DNA of 64,000 bases, from positions 83,046-147,045 of the forward strand of contig JAZQAG010000041.1 of NCBI GenBank assembly GCA_045545095.1, in the 5' to 3' direction. Positions 7,830 to 16,300 of this stretch are shown here, in pieces. The notes beneath the pieces are model-generated. The model did not search any database and had not been told where the DNA came from. It saw only the letters and a program-made list of their open reading frames with translations. Origin of the DNA: Phocaeicola_A sp045545095 (GTDB lineage: Bacteria; Bacteroidota; Bacteroidia; Bacteroidales; Bacteroidaceae). Position 1 is the first letter of the stretch. Every line of letters starts with the position of its first letter. The position numbers and the translations under genes were made by a program.

Positions 7830-9932
7830 ATGAGAAGAATATTATTCTATTTATTACTTATACTTATTGGAGGCGCAGCACAAGGCCAACAACGTTTATC
7901 CAATAATCGCACCAAATCTTTTACAGGTATTGGAGATGATTTGGGAAACAATATGACACAGGAAGACCGTTCCCGTATGCAACAGGATAGTACGACGACT
8001 GAAGTTACCGATATTCCTGTTGACCTACATCAGTGGACATTATCATCGCGTTTTGGCGATATCCATCCAACAACTGTGGATACTGTATGGCATCAATATA
8101 TGAATGCTCACCTGAATGAAGGAATGACAGGAGAGTTTAACCATCTTGGTAACTTTGGATCACCTCGTGAATCTCGTATTTATTTTGAGCGGGAGACTCA
8201 TACGAATCTTTTTTTTACTGACCCTTATACATTTTTCTACCTCAAACCTGACCAGTTCCATTTCACTAATACAAAATCCCCTTTCACTAATCTGACATAC
8301 TACAGTGCCGGAAACAAATTGAATGGAGATGATCATTTCAAAGCCTACTTTGCTATCAATGCCAACAAGAGAACAGGCTTTGGTTTTTTAGCGGATTATG
8401 TATATGGCCGCGGACAATACAATAGTCAATCTACCTCACTATTCAATGCAAGTCTCTATGCTTACCATCATGGAGAACGATATCAAGCAAATTTTTTGGC
8501 CAGTAACTATCACATGAAAATGGCTGAAAATGGAGGTATTACAGATGACCGATATATTACAGATCCTATGGAAATGGCTGAGGGAGAACGAACTTATGAT
8601 CCTGCCAATATCCCCACAAAAATGGAAAAGGCATGGAATCGTAATGATAATTGGAACATCTATTTCAATCATCGCTATAGTGTTGGTTTTTATCGAAGTG
8701 AGGAATTGGCTGAAGATGATACCACCACTACTCCTAAAGAAACGTTCATTCCTGTTACCAGTTTCATTCACACAGCCCAAGTTACTACTAACGATAGAAA
8801 ATTTATTAGCCGCAATGAACCAACCAATTACTATTTAAACAATTATCCATTAAATGGAGATACAGACCGCACTCGCTTTCTCTCGGTCAAAAACACCTTC
8901 AGCATAGCCTTATTAGAGGGATTTAACAAATGGGCTCAAGCAGGTTTGGCAGCATACATAACTCACGAATACCGTCAATTTCATTTGCCAGATACATTTA
9001 TATATGAATCGGCAGAATATACTCATAAGTACTCCGAGAATATTGTCAGTGTTGGCGGGAAATTGACTCGTCGTCAAGGCCATACACTTCACTATGATTT
9101 ATTAGGAGAAACAGTCATTGCAGGAGAAGATCTTGGACAATTTTTAGTTGAAGGAAGTGGCAACCTGAATTTTCGCCTATTCAAAGACACCGTACGTTTA
9201 GACGTTAAAGCCCATATTAAAAATATGGCTCCTTCGTTTTATTTCCGCCATTATCACTCACGACACTATTGGTGGGACAATAATGATTTGGACAAGGTTT
9301 TCAGTACCCGCTTAGAAGGAGGGATAACAATCGAAAAAAGTCGTACCCGCCTGCGTGCCGGAGTAGAGAACATTAAGAACTATACTTATTTCGCAAATAA
9401 TAGCCAACCTGTTTTGAATAGCAATAATTCCCCAACGACATACAGAAACAGTGTTCATGTAGCCCAATGCAGTGACAATATCCAAGTTTTTACAGCACGC
9501 CTTTCACAAGATTTCAAATTAGGCATTTTCCATTTGGACAATGAAATAACTTACCAAAAAAGTAGTAACAATACCGTACTTCCATTACCCGAATTATCAC
9601 TCTACCACAACTTTTATATTTCATTCAAATTAGCAAAAGTATTGAGCATGGAATTCGGTGCAGATTTACGCTATTTCAGCAAATATTATGCATCAGATTA
9701 TGCACCAGCTTTAGGACAGTTCATCCAACAAAACCAACAAGACAAAGTTAAAATCGGTGGATACCCCTTCGTAAATGTATATTTGAACGCCCATCTGAAA
9801 CGTACCCGTTTCTACGTTATGATGTACCATATCAACGAAGGAACGGGAGATTCGAATTATTTCTTGGCTCCCCACTACCCCATCAATCCACGCACATTAC
9901 AATTAGGACTTTCATGGAACTTCTTTGATTAG
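7830..9932 (+). CDS. Putative outer-membrane porin
   Basis: Outer-membrane beta-barrel protein of about 700 residues, of the 'putative porin' family common in Bacteroidales. The ATG at 7830 is chosen because it opens a clean signal peptide (MRRILFYLLLILIGGAAQGQ); upstream in-frame codons overlap the promoter. The mature protein has alternating aromatic strands throughout (for example HYHSRHYWWDNND and RFYVMMYHINEGTG) and ends in Phe-Phe-Asp after LGLSWN, the aromatic-ended last strand expected for BAM insertion. Residues about 60-130 form a periplasmic or plug-like N-terminal region with many acidic/Thr residues. Substrate unknown. Confidence 0.8.
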   Translation: MRRILFYLLLILIGGAAQGQQRLSNNRTKSFTGIGDDLGNNMTQEDRSRMQQDSTTTEVTDIPVDLHQWTLSSRFGDIHPTTVDTVWHQYMNAHLNEGMTGEFNHLGNFGSPRESRIYFERETHTNLFFTDPYTFFYLKPDQFHFTNTKSPFTNLTYYSAGNKLNGDDHFKAYFAINANKRTGFGFLADYVYGRGQYNSQSTSLFNASLYAYHHGERYQANFLASNYHMKMAENGGITDDRYITDPMEMAEGERTYDPANIPTKMEKAWNRNDNWNIYFNHRYSVGFYRSEELAEDDTTTTPKETFIPVTSFIHTAQVTTNDRKFISRNEPTNYYLNNYPLNGDTDRTRFLSVKNTFSIALLEGFNKWAQAGLAAYITHEYRQFHLPDTFIYESAEYTHKYSENIVSVGGKLTRRQGHTLHYDLLGETVIAGEDLGQFLVEGSGNLNFRLFKDTVRLDVKAHIKNMAPSFYFRHYHSRHYWWDNNDLDKVFSTRLEGGITIEKSRTRLRAGVENIKNYTYFANNSQPVLNSNNSPTTYRNSVHVAQCSDNIQVFTARLSQDFKLGIFHLDNEITYQKSSNNTVLPLPELSLYHNFYISFKLAKVLSMEFGADLRYFSKYYASDYAPALGQFIQQNQQDKVKIGGYPFVNVYLNAHLKRTRFYVMMYHINEGTGDSNYFLAPHYPINPRTLQLGLSWNFFD

Positions 9933-9969
9933 TCCCATACAAAGTTTAGACTTATAACAGACTTCAATT

Positions 9970-10779
9970 ATGCAATGGAAAAGATATCGGAAATATCCAA
10001 TCATAGGTATTCTCATCGCCATCAGTGCCATCATAATGCTTCCGTCTAAAAGTCCTCACCGTTCTTTCCGGGATTATGAGGATATACAAACTGAAGGGAT
10101 ATTACGTATCACTACAAATTATAGTACAAAAAGTTACTATGTAAATGATAAAGGCAATATTGATGGGTATCATTATCAGTTAGCCAAACAGTTTGCTGAT
10201 ATCCATAATTTAAAATTGGAAGTCATCCCACTCACAAGCTATATTGAGCAAGAAGAATTATTGAGAAATGGAGGTTGCGATATCATCATTAATGGAAGAC
10301 CTTTAAGCATTCTGCCTGATACATTTTTCAGACACACTGTCCCTGTTGACATCAATAGGCAAATCCTCATTCAAAGAAGGCCCTTAACCTCAACAGACAG
10401 TACACAATATTATCTTAAAAGTCAAATAGATTTGGCAGGACGAACATTGACGATACCAGCCGGTTCAACCTTTAGAAATCGTATTCACCATCTGATTGAA
10501 GAAATTGGAGATACTATTTATATCCACGAAATGCCCTTATATGGGGAAGAACAACTGATGGCTATGGTAGCTCATGGTGATATTCCTTATGCCATATGCG
10601 ATGAAAAGACTGTCAAGGCATACATACATCAATATCCACAATTGGATAACACCTTAGCTTTCGGTTTCAATCAATTTTATACATGGATTGTCAACCAACA
10701 TTCAACTGCATTGTTGGATAGCCTGAATATTTGGATTCCACGTTTACAGGAAAATAAACACATCGCAAAAGAAAAGTAA
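9970..10779 (+). CDS. Periplasmic solute-binding domain protein (SBP_bac_3-like)
   Basis: Single-domain protein like the amino-acid-type periplasmic binding proteins, anchored by an N-terminal membrane segment (IIGILIAISAIIMLP, about residues 13-27) with no lipobox cysteine. The binding-protein start LRITTNYSTKSYYVNDKGNIDG (about residue 48 on) and GYHYQLAKQFADIHNLKLEV are characteristic, and DLAGRTLTIPAGSTFRN marks the second lobe. At 269 residues there is no lytic transglycosylase domain, unlike MltF, which has the same N-terminal module. No ABC permease or ATPase gene is adjacent, so it may be a sensor or enzyme-regulating module rather than part of a transporter. Confidence 0.75.
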   Translation: MQWKRYRKYPIIGILIAISAIIMLPSKSPHRSFRDYEDIQTEGILRITTNYSTKSYYVNDKGNIDGYHYQLAKQFADIHNLKLEVIPLTSYIEQEELLRNGGCDIIINGRPLSILPDTFFRHTVPVDINRQILIQRRPLTSTDSTQYYLKSQIDLAGRTLTIPAGSTFRNRIHHLIEEIGDTIYIHEMPLYGEEQLMAMVAHGDIPYAICDEKTVKAYIHQYPQLDNTLAFGFNQFYTWIVNQHSTALLDSLNIWIPRLQENKHIAKEK

Positions 10780-10801
10780 TTTAGAAGATAACAATATTAT
10801 C

Positions 10802-11782
10802 ATGGATACTATAAAGTGGGGATTTATCGGTTGTGGAGAAGCAACAGAAAAAAAAAGTGGACCAGCTTTCGCCCAAGTCAAAGGTTCAACCGTCATAGCA
10901 GTGATGAGCCGTGACAAAAATAAAGCGAAATCCTATGCTGAAAGAAATGGTATTCCGAAATGGTACACCGATGCACAAGAATTGGTGGACGATCCCGATG
11001 TAAATGCAGTATATATTGCCACTCCACCATCTTCACATGCCACATTTGCCATCATGGCAATGAAAGCTGGTAAACCTGCTTACATAGAAAAGCCTATGGC
11101 TGCAAGTTACGAAGAATGTGCACGCATCAATCGAATCAGCGAACAGACAGGAGTCCCCTGTTTCGTTGCTTATTACCGCAGATACTTACCTTACTTCCAA
11201 AAAGTAAAGGAACTTCTGAAGCAAGGTGAAATAGGCAATGTCATCAACGTACAAATTCGTTTTGCACAACCTCCTCGGGCCCTGGATTACAACACAGGAA
11301 ATCTGCCATGGCGTGTACAACCGATAATTTCTGGCGGAGGTTATTTCTATGATTTGGCCCCCCATCAATTGGATTTGTTACAAGACATGTTTGGCGTCAT
11401 CCTTGAAGCACAAGGATATACCAGTAATCGGGGAGGACTTTATAAAGTCGAGGATACTCTTAGCGCCTGTTTCAAATTTGAAAATGGTTTGCCTGGTTCT
11501 GGCTCTTGGTGCTTTGTTGCTCATGAATCAGCCATGGAGGACCGTATTGAGATTATTGGCGACAAAGGTATGCTCAGTTTTTCGGTCTTTACATTTGAAC
11601 CTATAAGCCTGCATACCGAAAGAGGTACAGAAATGTTCGATATCCCCAATCCTCCCTTTGTACAACTACCATTAATCCAATCCGTCGTTAGTCATCTACG
11701 CAAGGAAGGAATTTGCACGTGTGATAATATTAGTGCCACTCCTACCAATTGGGTCATGGATAAGATTCTTGGAAAAATCTAA
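10802..11782 (+). CDS. Gfo/Idh/MocA family oxidoreductase
   Basis: NAD(P)-dependent sugar or inositol-type dehydrogenase (326 residues). The Rossmann fold begins at once (WGFIGCGEATEKKSGPAF, with Gly-x-Gly), the conserved catalytic Glu-Lys-Pro is in AYIEKPMA (about 97-100), and the C-terminal domain has GGGYFYDLAPHQLDLLQDMFG-type sequence around residue 180-200 with the conserved active-site His. It lies 22 bp after the binding-protein gene and probably shares its transcript. Substrate not identifiable. The absence of a Tat signal distinguishes it from the secreted glycosidase-like members. Confidence 0.88.
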   Translation: MDTIKWGFIGCGEATEKKSGPAFAQVKGSTVIAVMSRDKNKAKSYAERNGIPKWYTDAQELVDDPDVNAVYIATPPSSHATFAIMAMKAGKPAYIEKPMAASYEECARINRISEQTGVPCFVAYYRRYLPYFQKVKELLKQGEIGNVINVQIRFAQPPRALDYNTGNLPWRVQPIISGGGYFYDLAPHQLDLLQDMFGVILEAQGYTSNRGGLYKVEDTLSACFKFENGLPGSGSWCFVAHESAMEDRIEIIGDKGMLSFSVFTFEPISLHTERGTEMFDIPNPPFVQLPLIQSVVSHLRKEGICTCDNISATPTNWVMDKILGKI

Positions 11783-11814
11783 CCCCCTTTGAACAAGCCT
11801 GCTTTACTCCCCAT

Positions 11815-12933
11815 ATGAAAAAGTCATGTATAATACTCCTATTTATACTCGCAAGCGCTTTGACGATAAGCGCAGTGGAGAAAAAGAAATCATCTGAGGA
11901 TTTTCAAGCAGATACTTGTTCACTCTCTAACATTCACGATACCAAAAAGAAAAATATTTTCATAAAAGCCTATGATTTATTAGTCAATTATCTCGATTAT
12001 TATAGCTACGATACAGCATATATCCGACCACCTGCATTCAAATATACTGTAATGTTGCAGCAAAGCGCTTCGTTCGAGAATTATACAATTCGAACAAATA
12101 CGCCACGCGTTCAGAAATTAAGATTGGCGCCCGATCACAGTTACAAATTGGGAGCCTATTTCGGATGGCACTCTCTTTTTTTAGGGTTCTCCATCAATAC
12201 GAATGAACTATTCTCCAAACGGAAAGGTTCTAACAAAAAGACTGAATATTTCATCAACATGTACGGTTGTCAGTTAGGTTGTGATCTTTTTTATCGTAGC
12301 ACTGGTAATGATTTCAAGATTCGGGAAAGTGAAGGATTCTTTCACAATGGAGTAGAGCACAATTTACGGGGTGTCGATTATAGTGGTTTGAAAGTAAAAT
12401 CTTTTGGAGCCAACGTTTATTATGTTTTCAATAACAAACACTTCTCTTACCCAGCAGCCTATGCCCAAACAACGGTACAAAAAATCAGTCGTGGCACATT
12501 GGTTGCCGGGCTCTCATGGTCAAGGCATGACTGCGATTTCAACCATAGCTTATTACCCGAAGAGATTCGAAATGATATGAGTGAAAGTTTGAAATTCACC
12601 AATGTCAGATATACCGATTTCAACATTAATTTCGGATATGCGTTCAATTGGGTATTCCAAGACAATTGGTTATTAGCCGTAGCACTGACCCCTGCTATAG
12701 CTTACAAGACATCCAACATCCAAGTACAGAGTTCTGATTACAATCAAAAATATCGTAACATCAATTTTGACTTCATTACACGAGCCGGTCTTGTCTATAA
12801 CAACAATCGTTTTTTTGCTGGTGCATCAGCCGTAGCCCATGTTTACCAATACTACCAAAAGAATTTCTCATTAACGGATAATTTCGGCATTCTAAATGTA
12901 TATGTAGGTCTCAATTTTGGCAAAAAGGATTGA
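11815..12933 (+). CDS. DUF4421 outer-membrane-like protein
   Basis: Exported protein of 372 residues matching the DUF4421 pattern. A signal peptide (KKSCIILLFILASALTISA) is followed by a charged linker, then a region rich in alternating hydrophobic/aromatic strands: AYIRPPAFKYTVMLQQSASF (about residue 62 on), LGAYFGWHSLFLGFSIN, and a last strand GILNVYVGLNFGKKD. The shape suggests a small beta-barrel in the outer membrane. Members commonly occur singly in Bacteroidales; role unknown. It ends 6 bp from the stop codon of the convergent repeat protein at 12940. Confidence 0.75.
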   Translation: MKKSCIILLFILASALTISAVEKKKSSEDFQADTCSLSNIHDTKKKNIFIKAYDLLVNYLDYYSYDTAYIRPPAFKYTVMLQQSASFENYTIRTNTPRVQKLRLAPDHSYKLGAYFGWHSLFLGFSINTNELFSKRKGSNKKTEYFINMYGCQLGCDLFYRSTGNDFKIRESEGFFHNGVEHNLRGVDYSGLKVKSFGANVYYVFNNKHFSYPAAYAQTTVQKISRGTLVAGLSWSRHDCDFNHSLLPEEIRNDMSESLKFTNVRYTDFNINFGYAFNWVFQDNWLLAVALTPAIAYKTSNIQVQSSDYNQKYRNINFDFITRAGLVYNNNRFFAGASAVAHVYQYYQKNFSLTDNFGILNVYVGLNFGKKD

Positions 12934-12939
12934 AACATA

Positions 12940-15900
12940 TTATTTGAAGACCGAAATTTTGGTCTTATATTTTCCACCAACAATCACATACACACCTTCT
13001 GACAATTTCTCGCGAAGTTCATTTACTTCCACACTTGTTGCTACTAAAACACCTTGCAAAGTAAAAACATCTACTAATAAGTCCCTATTTTCATTCTCAA
13101 TAACATCTACTTTAAAAGAGCCTATCACATACACATCTGCATCAGGCATAGTTTCTGGAATGTCACTCCAGCCACTGAAAATACATCCCTCTTTAGCAGG
13201 AATATCCAATAACTTTATCGTATCACCATATGCAACCAATTCTGTAGCATAAGGCTCCCCATCAATCAAATATATTAATTGATATTCATTTTTTATATAT
13301 TCACCTTTCGCTATTATATCGTTTGCAGGCATCGTAGCCGGCAATTCGCTCCATCCACTAAAAGTATGACCAACCTTATTCGGATACTCCAATGGTATTA
13401 CCTCATCACCATAATTTATAGAATCCGATGCATATAGTATATTATCAACAAAGTATGTAATAACATAACTGTTTACAATATAAGACCCGTTCACGACAAT
13501 ATCTGTGAATGGCATAGTTCCTGGTATTTCGCTCCAACCACTAAAAGTATATCCCTCTTTCTCTTCGGGAAAAGGTTCTGGTTCTATTATAGAGCCAAAC
13601 AATACCGTTGAGCGTTTGTACTCTTTTCCATCAATCATATATATGAGATCGAATATATACTCTTTATCAATCACATATGTGCCATGAACAATCAAGTCGC
13701 AGGCAGGCATCACCGCTGGTAATTCTCCCCAACCAGCAAACAAATATCCCGTTTTCTGAGGAACCTCAAGCAAAGGAACTGATGCCCCGAATACAACCTG
13801 TTTCGTCCCGATAATTTCTCCTTCCAAGATATACGTTACAGTATATATATTAGGTTGGAAAGAGCCTTGTATCACAAGATCTTCAGCTGGCATTGTTTCA
13901 GGCAATTCACTCCAACCGCTGAATGTGTGACCTATTTTAGACGGCATCGGTTCAGGTTCAAGAAGAGTACCATAGGCTATCTCCATACGCTTATACTCTA
14001 AACCATCCAACACATATACCAATGAATAGCTGTTCACCATAAAATTCCCTACAATAGTCAAATTACCGGCAGGCATTGTTTCTGGCAATTCACTCCAACC
14101 ACTGAATGTGTGACCTATTTTTGATGGCATCGGTTCAGGTTCAAGAGGAGTACCATAGGCTATCTCCATACGCTTATACTCCAAACCATCCAACACATAT
14201 ACTAATGAATAGCTGTTCACCATAAAGTTCCCTACAATAGTCAAATTACCGGCAGGCATTGTTTTTGGCAATTCACTCCAACCACTGAATATGTGCCCTA
14301 TTTTTGATGGCATCGGTTCAGGTTCAAGAGGAGTACCATAGGCTATCTCCATACGCTTATATTCCAAACCATCCACCATATACACCAATGAATAGCTGTT
14401 CACCATAAAATTCCCTACAATAGTCAAATTACCGGCAGGCATTGTTTCTGGCAATTCACTCCAGCCACTGAATGTGTGACCTATTTTAGACGGTATCGGT
14501 TCAGGTTCAAGAGGAGTACCATAGGCTATCTCCATACGCTTATATTCCAAACCATCCACCATATACACCAATGAATAGCTGTTGACAACATATTTCCCAT
14601 TAATCGTCAAATCACGAGCTGGCATACTCTCAAGCAAACATTCCCACCCCTCAAATGTATATCCCTCTTTTGGGGGAACTGCCGGATGAAGTAGTTTTTT
14701 CCCATATTCGATGTCGTCTATTTTATATACTGTCCCATCCAAGATATAGGTTACTTGATATTGCTTGGTAGAGGTTGTTCCATATATTGTCAATTTCTCA
14801 GCAGGCATTACATCTGGTACATTTTGCCATCCATTAAACAAATACCCTTCTCCTACAACCACATCAGGTGGAGTAATAGGTTCCCCCACAGCAATTTCTT
14901 GACTCTTATAAACGTTACCATCAAGTATATAAGTCACTTTATACAATTCCACGTCCACAAGTTCTACTTGAAATGATAAACTGACAGTTCCTATACTTCC
15001 TACAGCATTTCCTTCCACAGGATATCCTTCCTTGTCACATATATTCTTCAGACTGATATTAGCATAACGTAATCCATCATCATTAACGGGAACATCATCC
15101 ATAGAGATTCCTTGAAGATTCAATATAATGACATTACCTTTTATAATATAAGGTATGGCAATTTCTGTCCATGTATTCTTCTCACGGTCTCCATAGCTCA
15201 ATATAGCACTTTTTGTTTCACACGTCACCTCCTCTGAGAACGTCAATTCAATAAGTCCTTCATCGCTACCCGGATAATAATAAGACTTTAATACTTCCAC
15301 ATTACTCACATTTGTCAATCTCGTTGCCCGCGCAGAAGCCAAATAATTTACCACGATTTCTCCATCATACTTATTTTTAGCATTATTTCTATCCACCACA
15401 TTTTTCAATACCACTTGAAAAGTTTCTCCTTCTTTCAAGTCACCTTCATCCAACAGTTGATTATAAACATCTGCCAGTTTAACAATATAGATAGTAGCCT
15501 GAGTATTGTAATCTTCCGATAATATAATGTCTTGTACATGCACTGTTTTACCATTTTTCAACAACACATATGCTTCTGCTTTAGAGGCATCAATCTCTAC
15601 ATTGAAATAAAAACTTACATTTCCATCCTTCTCTGTTGTCCGATAGACAGAACCTTCTTCTGGTATAATATTGGTTGATTGGACAGGAAGAAATGGATTA
15701 CCTGCCACAAAAGCCACATCCATAGTAACACTCTTACCCCATGTATTGTCATTTTGGAACTTATAGATTTTATGAGCCTCAACCCCAAGTACACTACTAT
15801 TGCCAAACTGAGGTAGATTTCCTGACACATTTTCATTGATTCCAAGAACCCGCAATCTTTCGGACATATTCAGATACAATACCCCATCAGTTTCTGGCAC

Positions 15901-16059
15901 AAAGGTGAAATAAGCAACTTTAAAGTTGGTAGGAAACAAATAACTTTTCCCCACTTCCAAAGCCATTGGAGTATCTTTGGTAGTTCCTTCCAAACGAATT
16001 TGTGCAATCATATTCATGAACAGACATATAGAAATGCACAAGGCTGTCAATCTTCTCAT
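12940..16059 (-). CDS. Large InlB B-repeat surface protein with sorting-like tail
   Basis: Secreted protein of about 1039 residues. The ATG at 16059 is preferred because it starts the signal peptide MRRLTALCISICLFMNMIAQ; the frame is open 31 codons further upstream but those lie over the promoter. Residues about 20-380 are a beta-rich N-terminal region of unknown family. Then come ten tandem 61-residue modules of the Listeria-Bacteroides (InlB B-repeat) type, each with the signature Y-x-x-x-Y-x-x-D-G-x-x-Y, a central G-Y/H-x-F-x-G-W, and MPA-x-x-L. Modules 3-6 are nearly identical at DNA level. The last 55 residues (FTLQGVLVATS ... EGVYVIVGGKYKTKISVFK) resemble type-A C-terminal sorting domains. 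Probably an adhesin or stalk. It is adjacent to, and on the same strand as, another tail-bearing protein. Confidence 0.82.
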   Translation of the reverse strand: MRRLTALCISICLFMNMIAQIRLEGTTKDTPMALEVGKSYLFPTNFKVAYFTFVPETDGVLYLNMSERLRVLGINENVSGNLPQFGNSSVLGVEAHKIYKFQNDNTWGKSVTMDVAFVAGNPFLPVQSTNIIPEEGSVYRTTEKDGNVSFYFNVEIDASKAEAYVLLKNGKTVHVQDIILSEDYNTQATIYIVKLADVYNQLLDEGDLKEGETFQVVLKNVVDRNNAKNKYDGEIVVNYLASARATRLTNVSNVEVLKSYYYPGSDEGLIELTFSEEVTCETKSAILSYGDREKNTWTEIAIPYIIKGNVIILNLQGISMDDVPVNDDGLRYANISLKNICDKEGYPVEGNAVGSIGTVSLSFQVELVDVELYKVTYILDGNVYKSQEIAVGEPITPPDVVVGEGYLFNGWQNVPDVMPAEKLTIYGTTSTKQYQVTYILDGTVYKIDDIEYGKKLLHPAVPPKEGYTFEGWECLLESMPARDLTINGKYVVNSYSLVYMVDGLEYKRMEIAYGTPLEPEPIPSKIGHTFSGWSELPETMPAGNLTIVGNFMVNSYSLVYMVDGLEYKRMEIAYGTPLEPEPMPSKIGHIFSGWSELPKTMPAGNLTIVGNFMVNSYSLVYVLDGLEYKRMEIAYGTPLEPEPMPSKIGHTFSGWSELPETMPAGNLTIVGNFMVNSYSLVYVLDGLEYKRMEIAYGTLLEPEPMPSKIGHTFSGWSELPETMPAEDLVIQGSFQPNIYTVTYILEGEIIGTKQVVFGASVPLLEVPQKTGYLFAGWGELPAVMPACDLIVHGTYVIDKEYIFDLIYMIDGKEYKRSTVLFGSIIEPEPFPEEKEGYTFSGWSEIPGTMPFTDIVVNGSYIVNSYVITYFVDNILYASDSINYGDEVIPLEYPNKVGHTFSGWSELPATMPANDIIAKGEYIKNEYQLIYLIDGEPYATELVAYGDTIKLLDIPAKEGCIFSGWSDIPETMPDADVYVIGSFKVDVIENENRDLLVDVFTLQGVLVATSVEVNELREKLSEGVYVIVGGKYKTKISVFK
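13846..14577 (-). repeat. Four near-identical 183-bp tandem repeats
   Basis: Four consecutive 183-bp units (14577-14395, 14394-14212, 14211-14029, 14028-13846) encode 61-residue modules that differ at only a few codons, until the last unit diverges towards its 3' end. The other six modules of the protein are similar only as protein. The recent, DNA-level identity points to expansion by unequal crossing-over or slippage. Confidence 0.9.
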
Positions 16060-16086
16060 CACAACTTTTTTACAATTATTAGCCTG

Positions 16087-16094
16087 CAAATGTA
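16087..16094 (-). promoter_or_regulatory. -7 box for the InlB-repeat gene
   Basis: On the minus strand TACATTTG matches TAnnTTTG, about 28 bp before the chosen ATG at 16059. This placement supports the 16059 start over the longer open frame, whose codons would overlap the promoter. The -33 element is weak. Confidence 0.5.
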
Positions 16095-16221
16095 GTGCTT
16101 TCTTCCTGAAAGAGTTTGTCTGGACATAAAAAAGCGGTACACACAAAACCATATTTTTATGATTCTGTAAACGTCTCCATCTTTGATTGACCTTTTATTT
16201 CAGAAAGTCATAAATTTCCCA

Positions 16222-16259
16222 CAAAAAAATATAGCTACACCGGATTCGGTGTAGCTATA
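16222..16259 (-). terminator. Terminator after the zinc-protease-like gene
   Basis: Perfect 13-bp stem (TATAGCTACACCG / CGGTGTAGCTATA, 16230-16242 and 16247-16259) with a GATT-type loop, followed on the minus strand by a run of seven T. It lies 42 bp past the stop codon at 16301 and separates the two large minus-strand genes. Confidence 0.85.
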
Positions 16260-16300
16260 CCACGTATTTATATATATGAATGTGAAGAAGGCAGATTACA

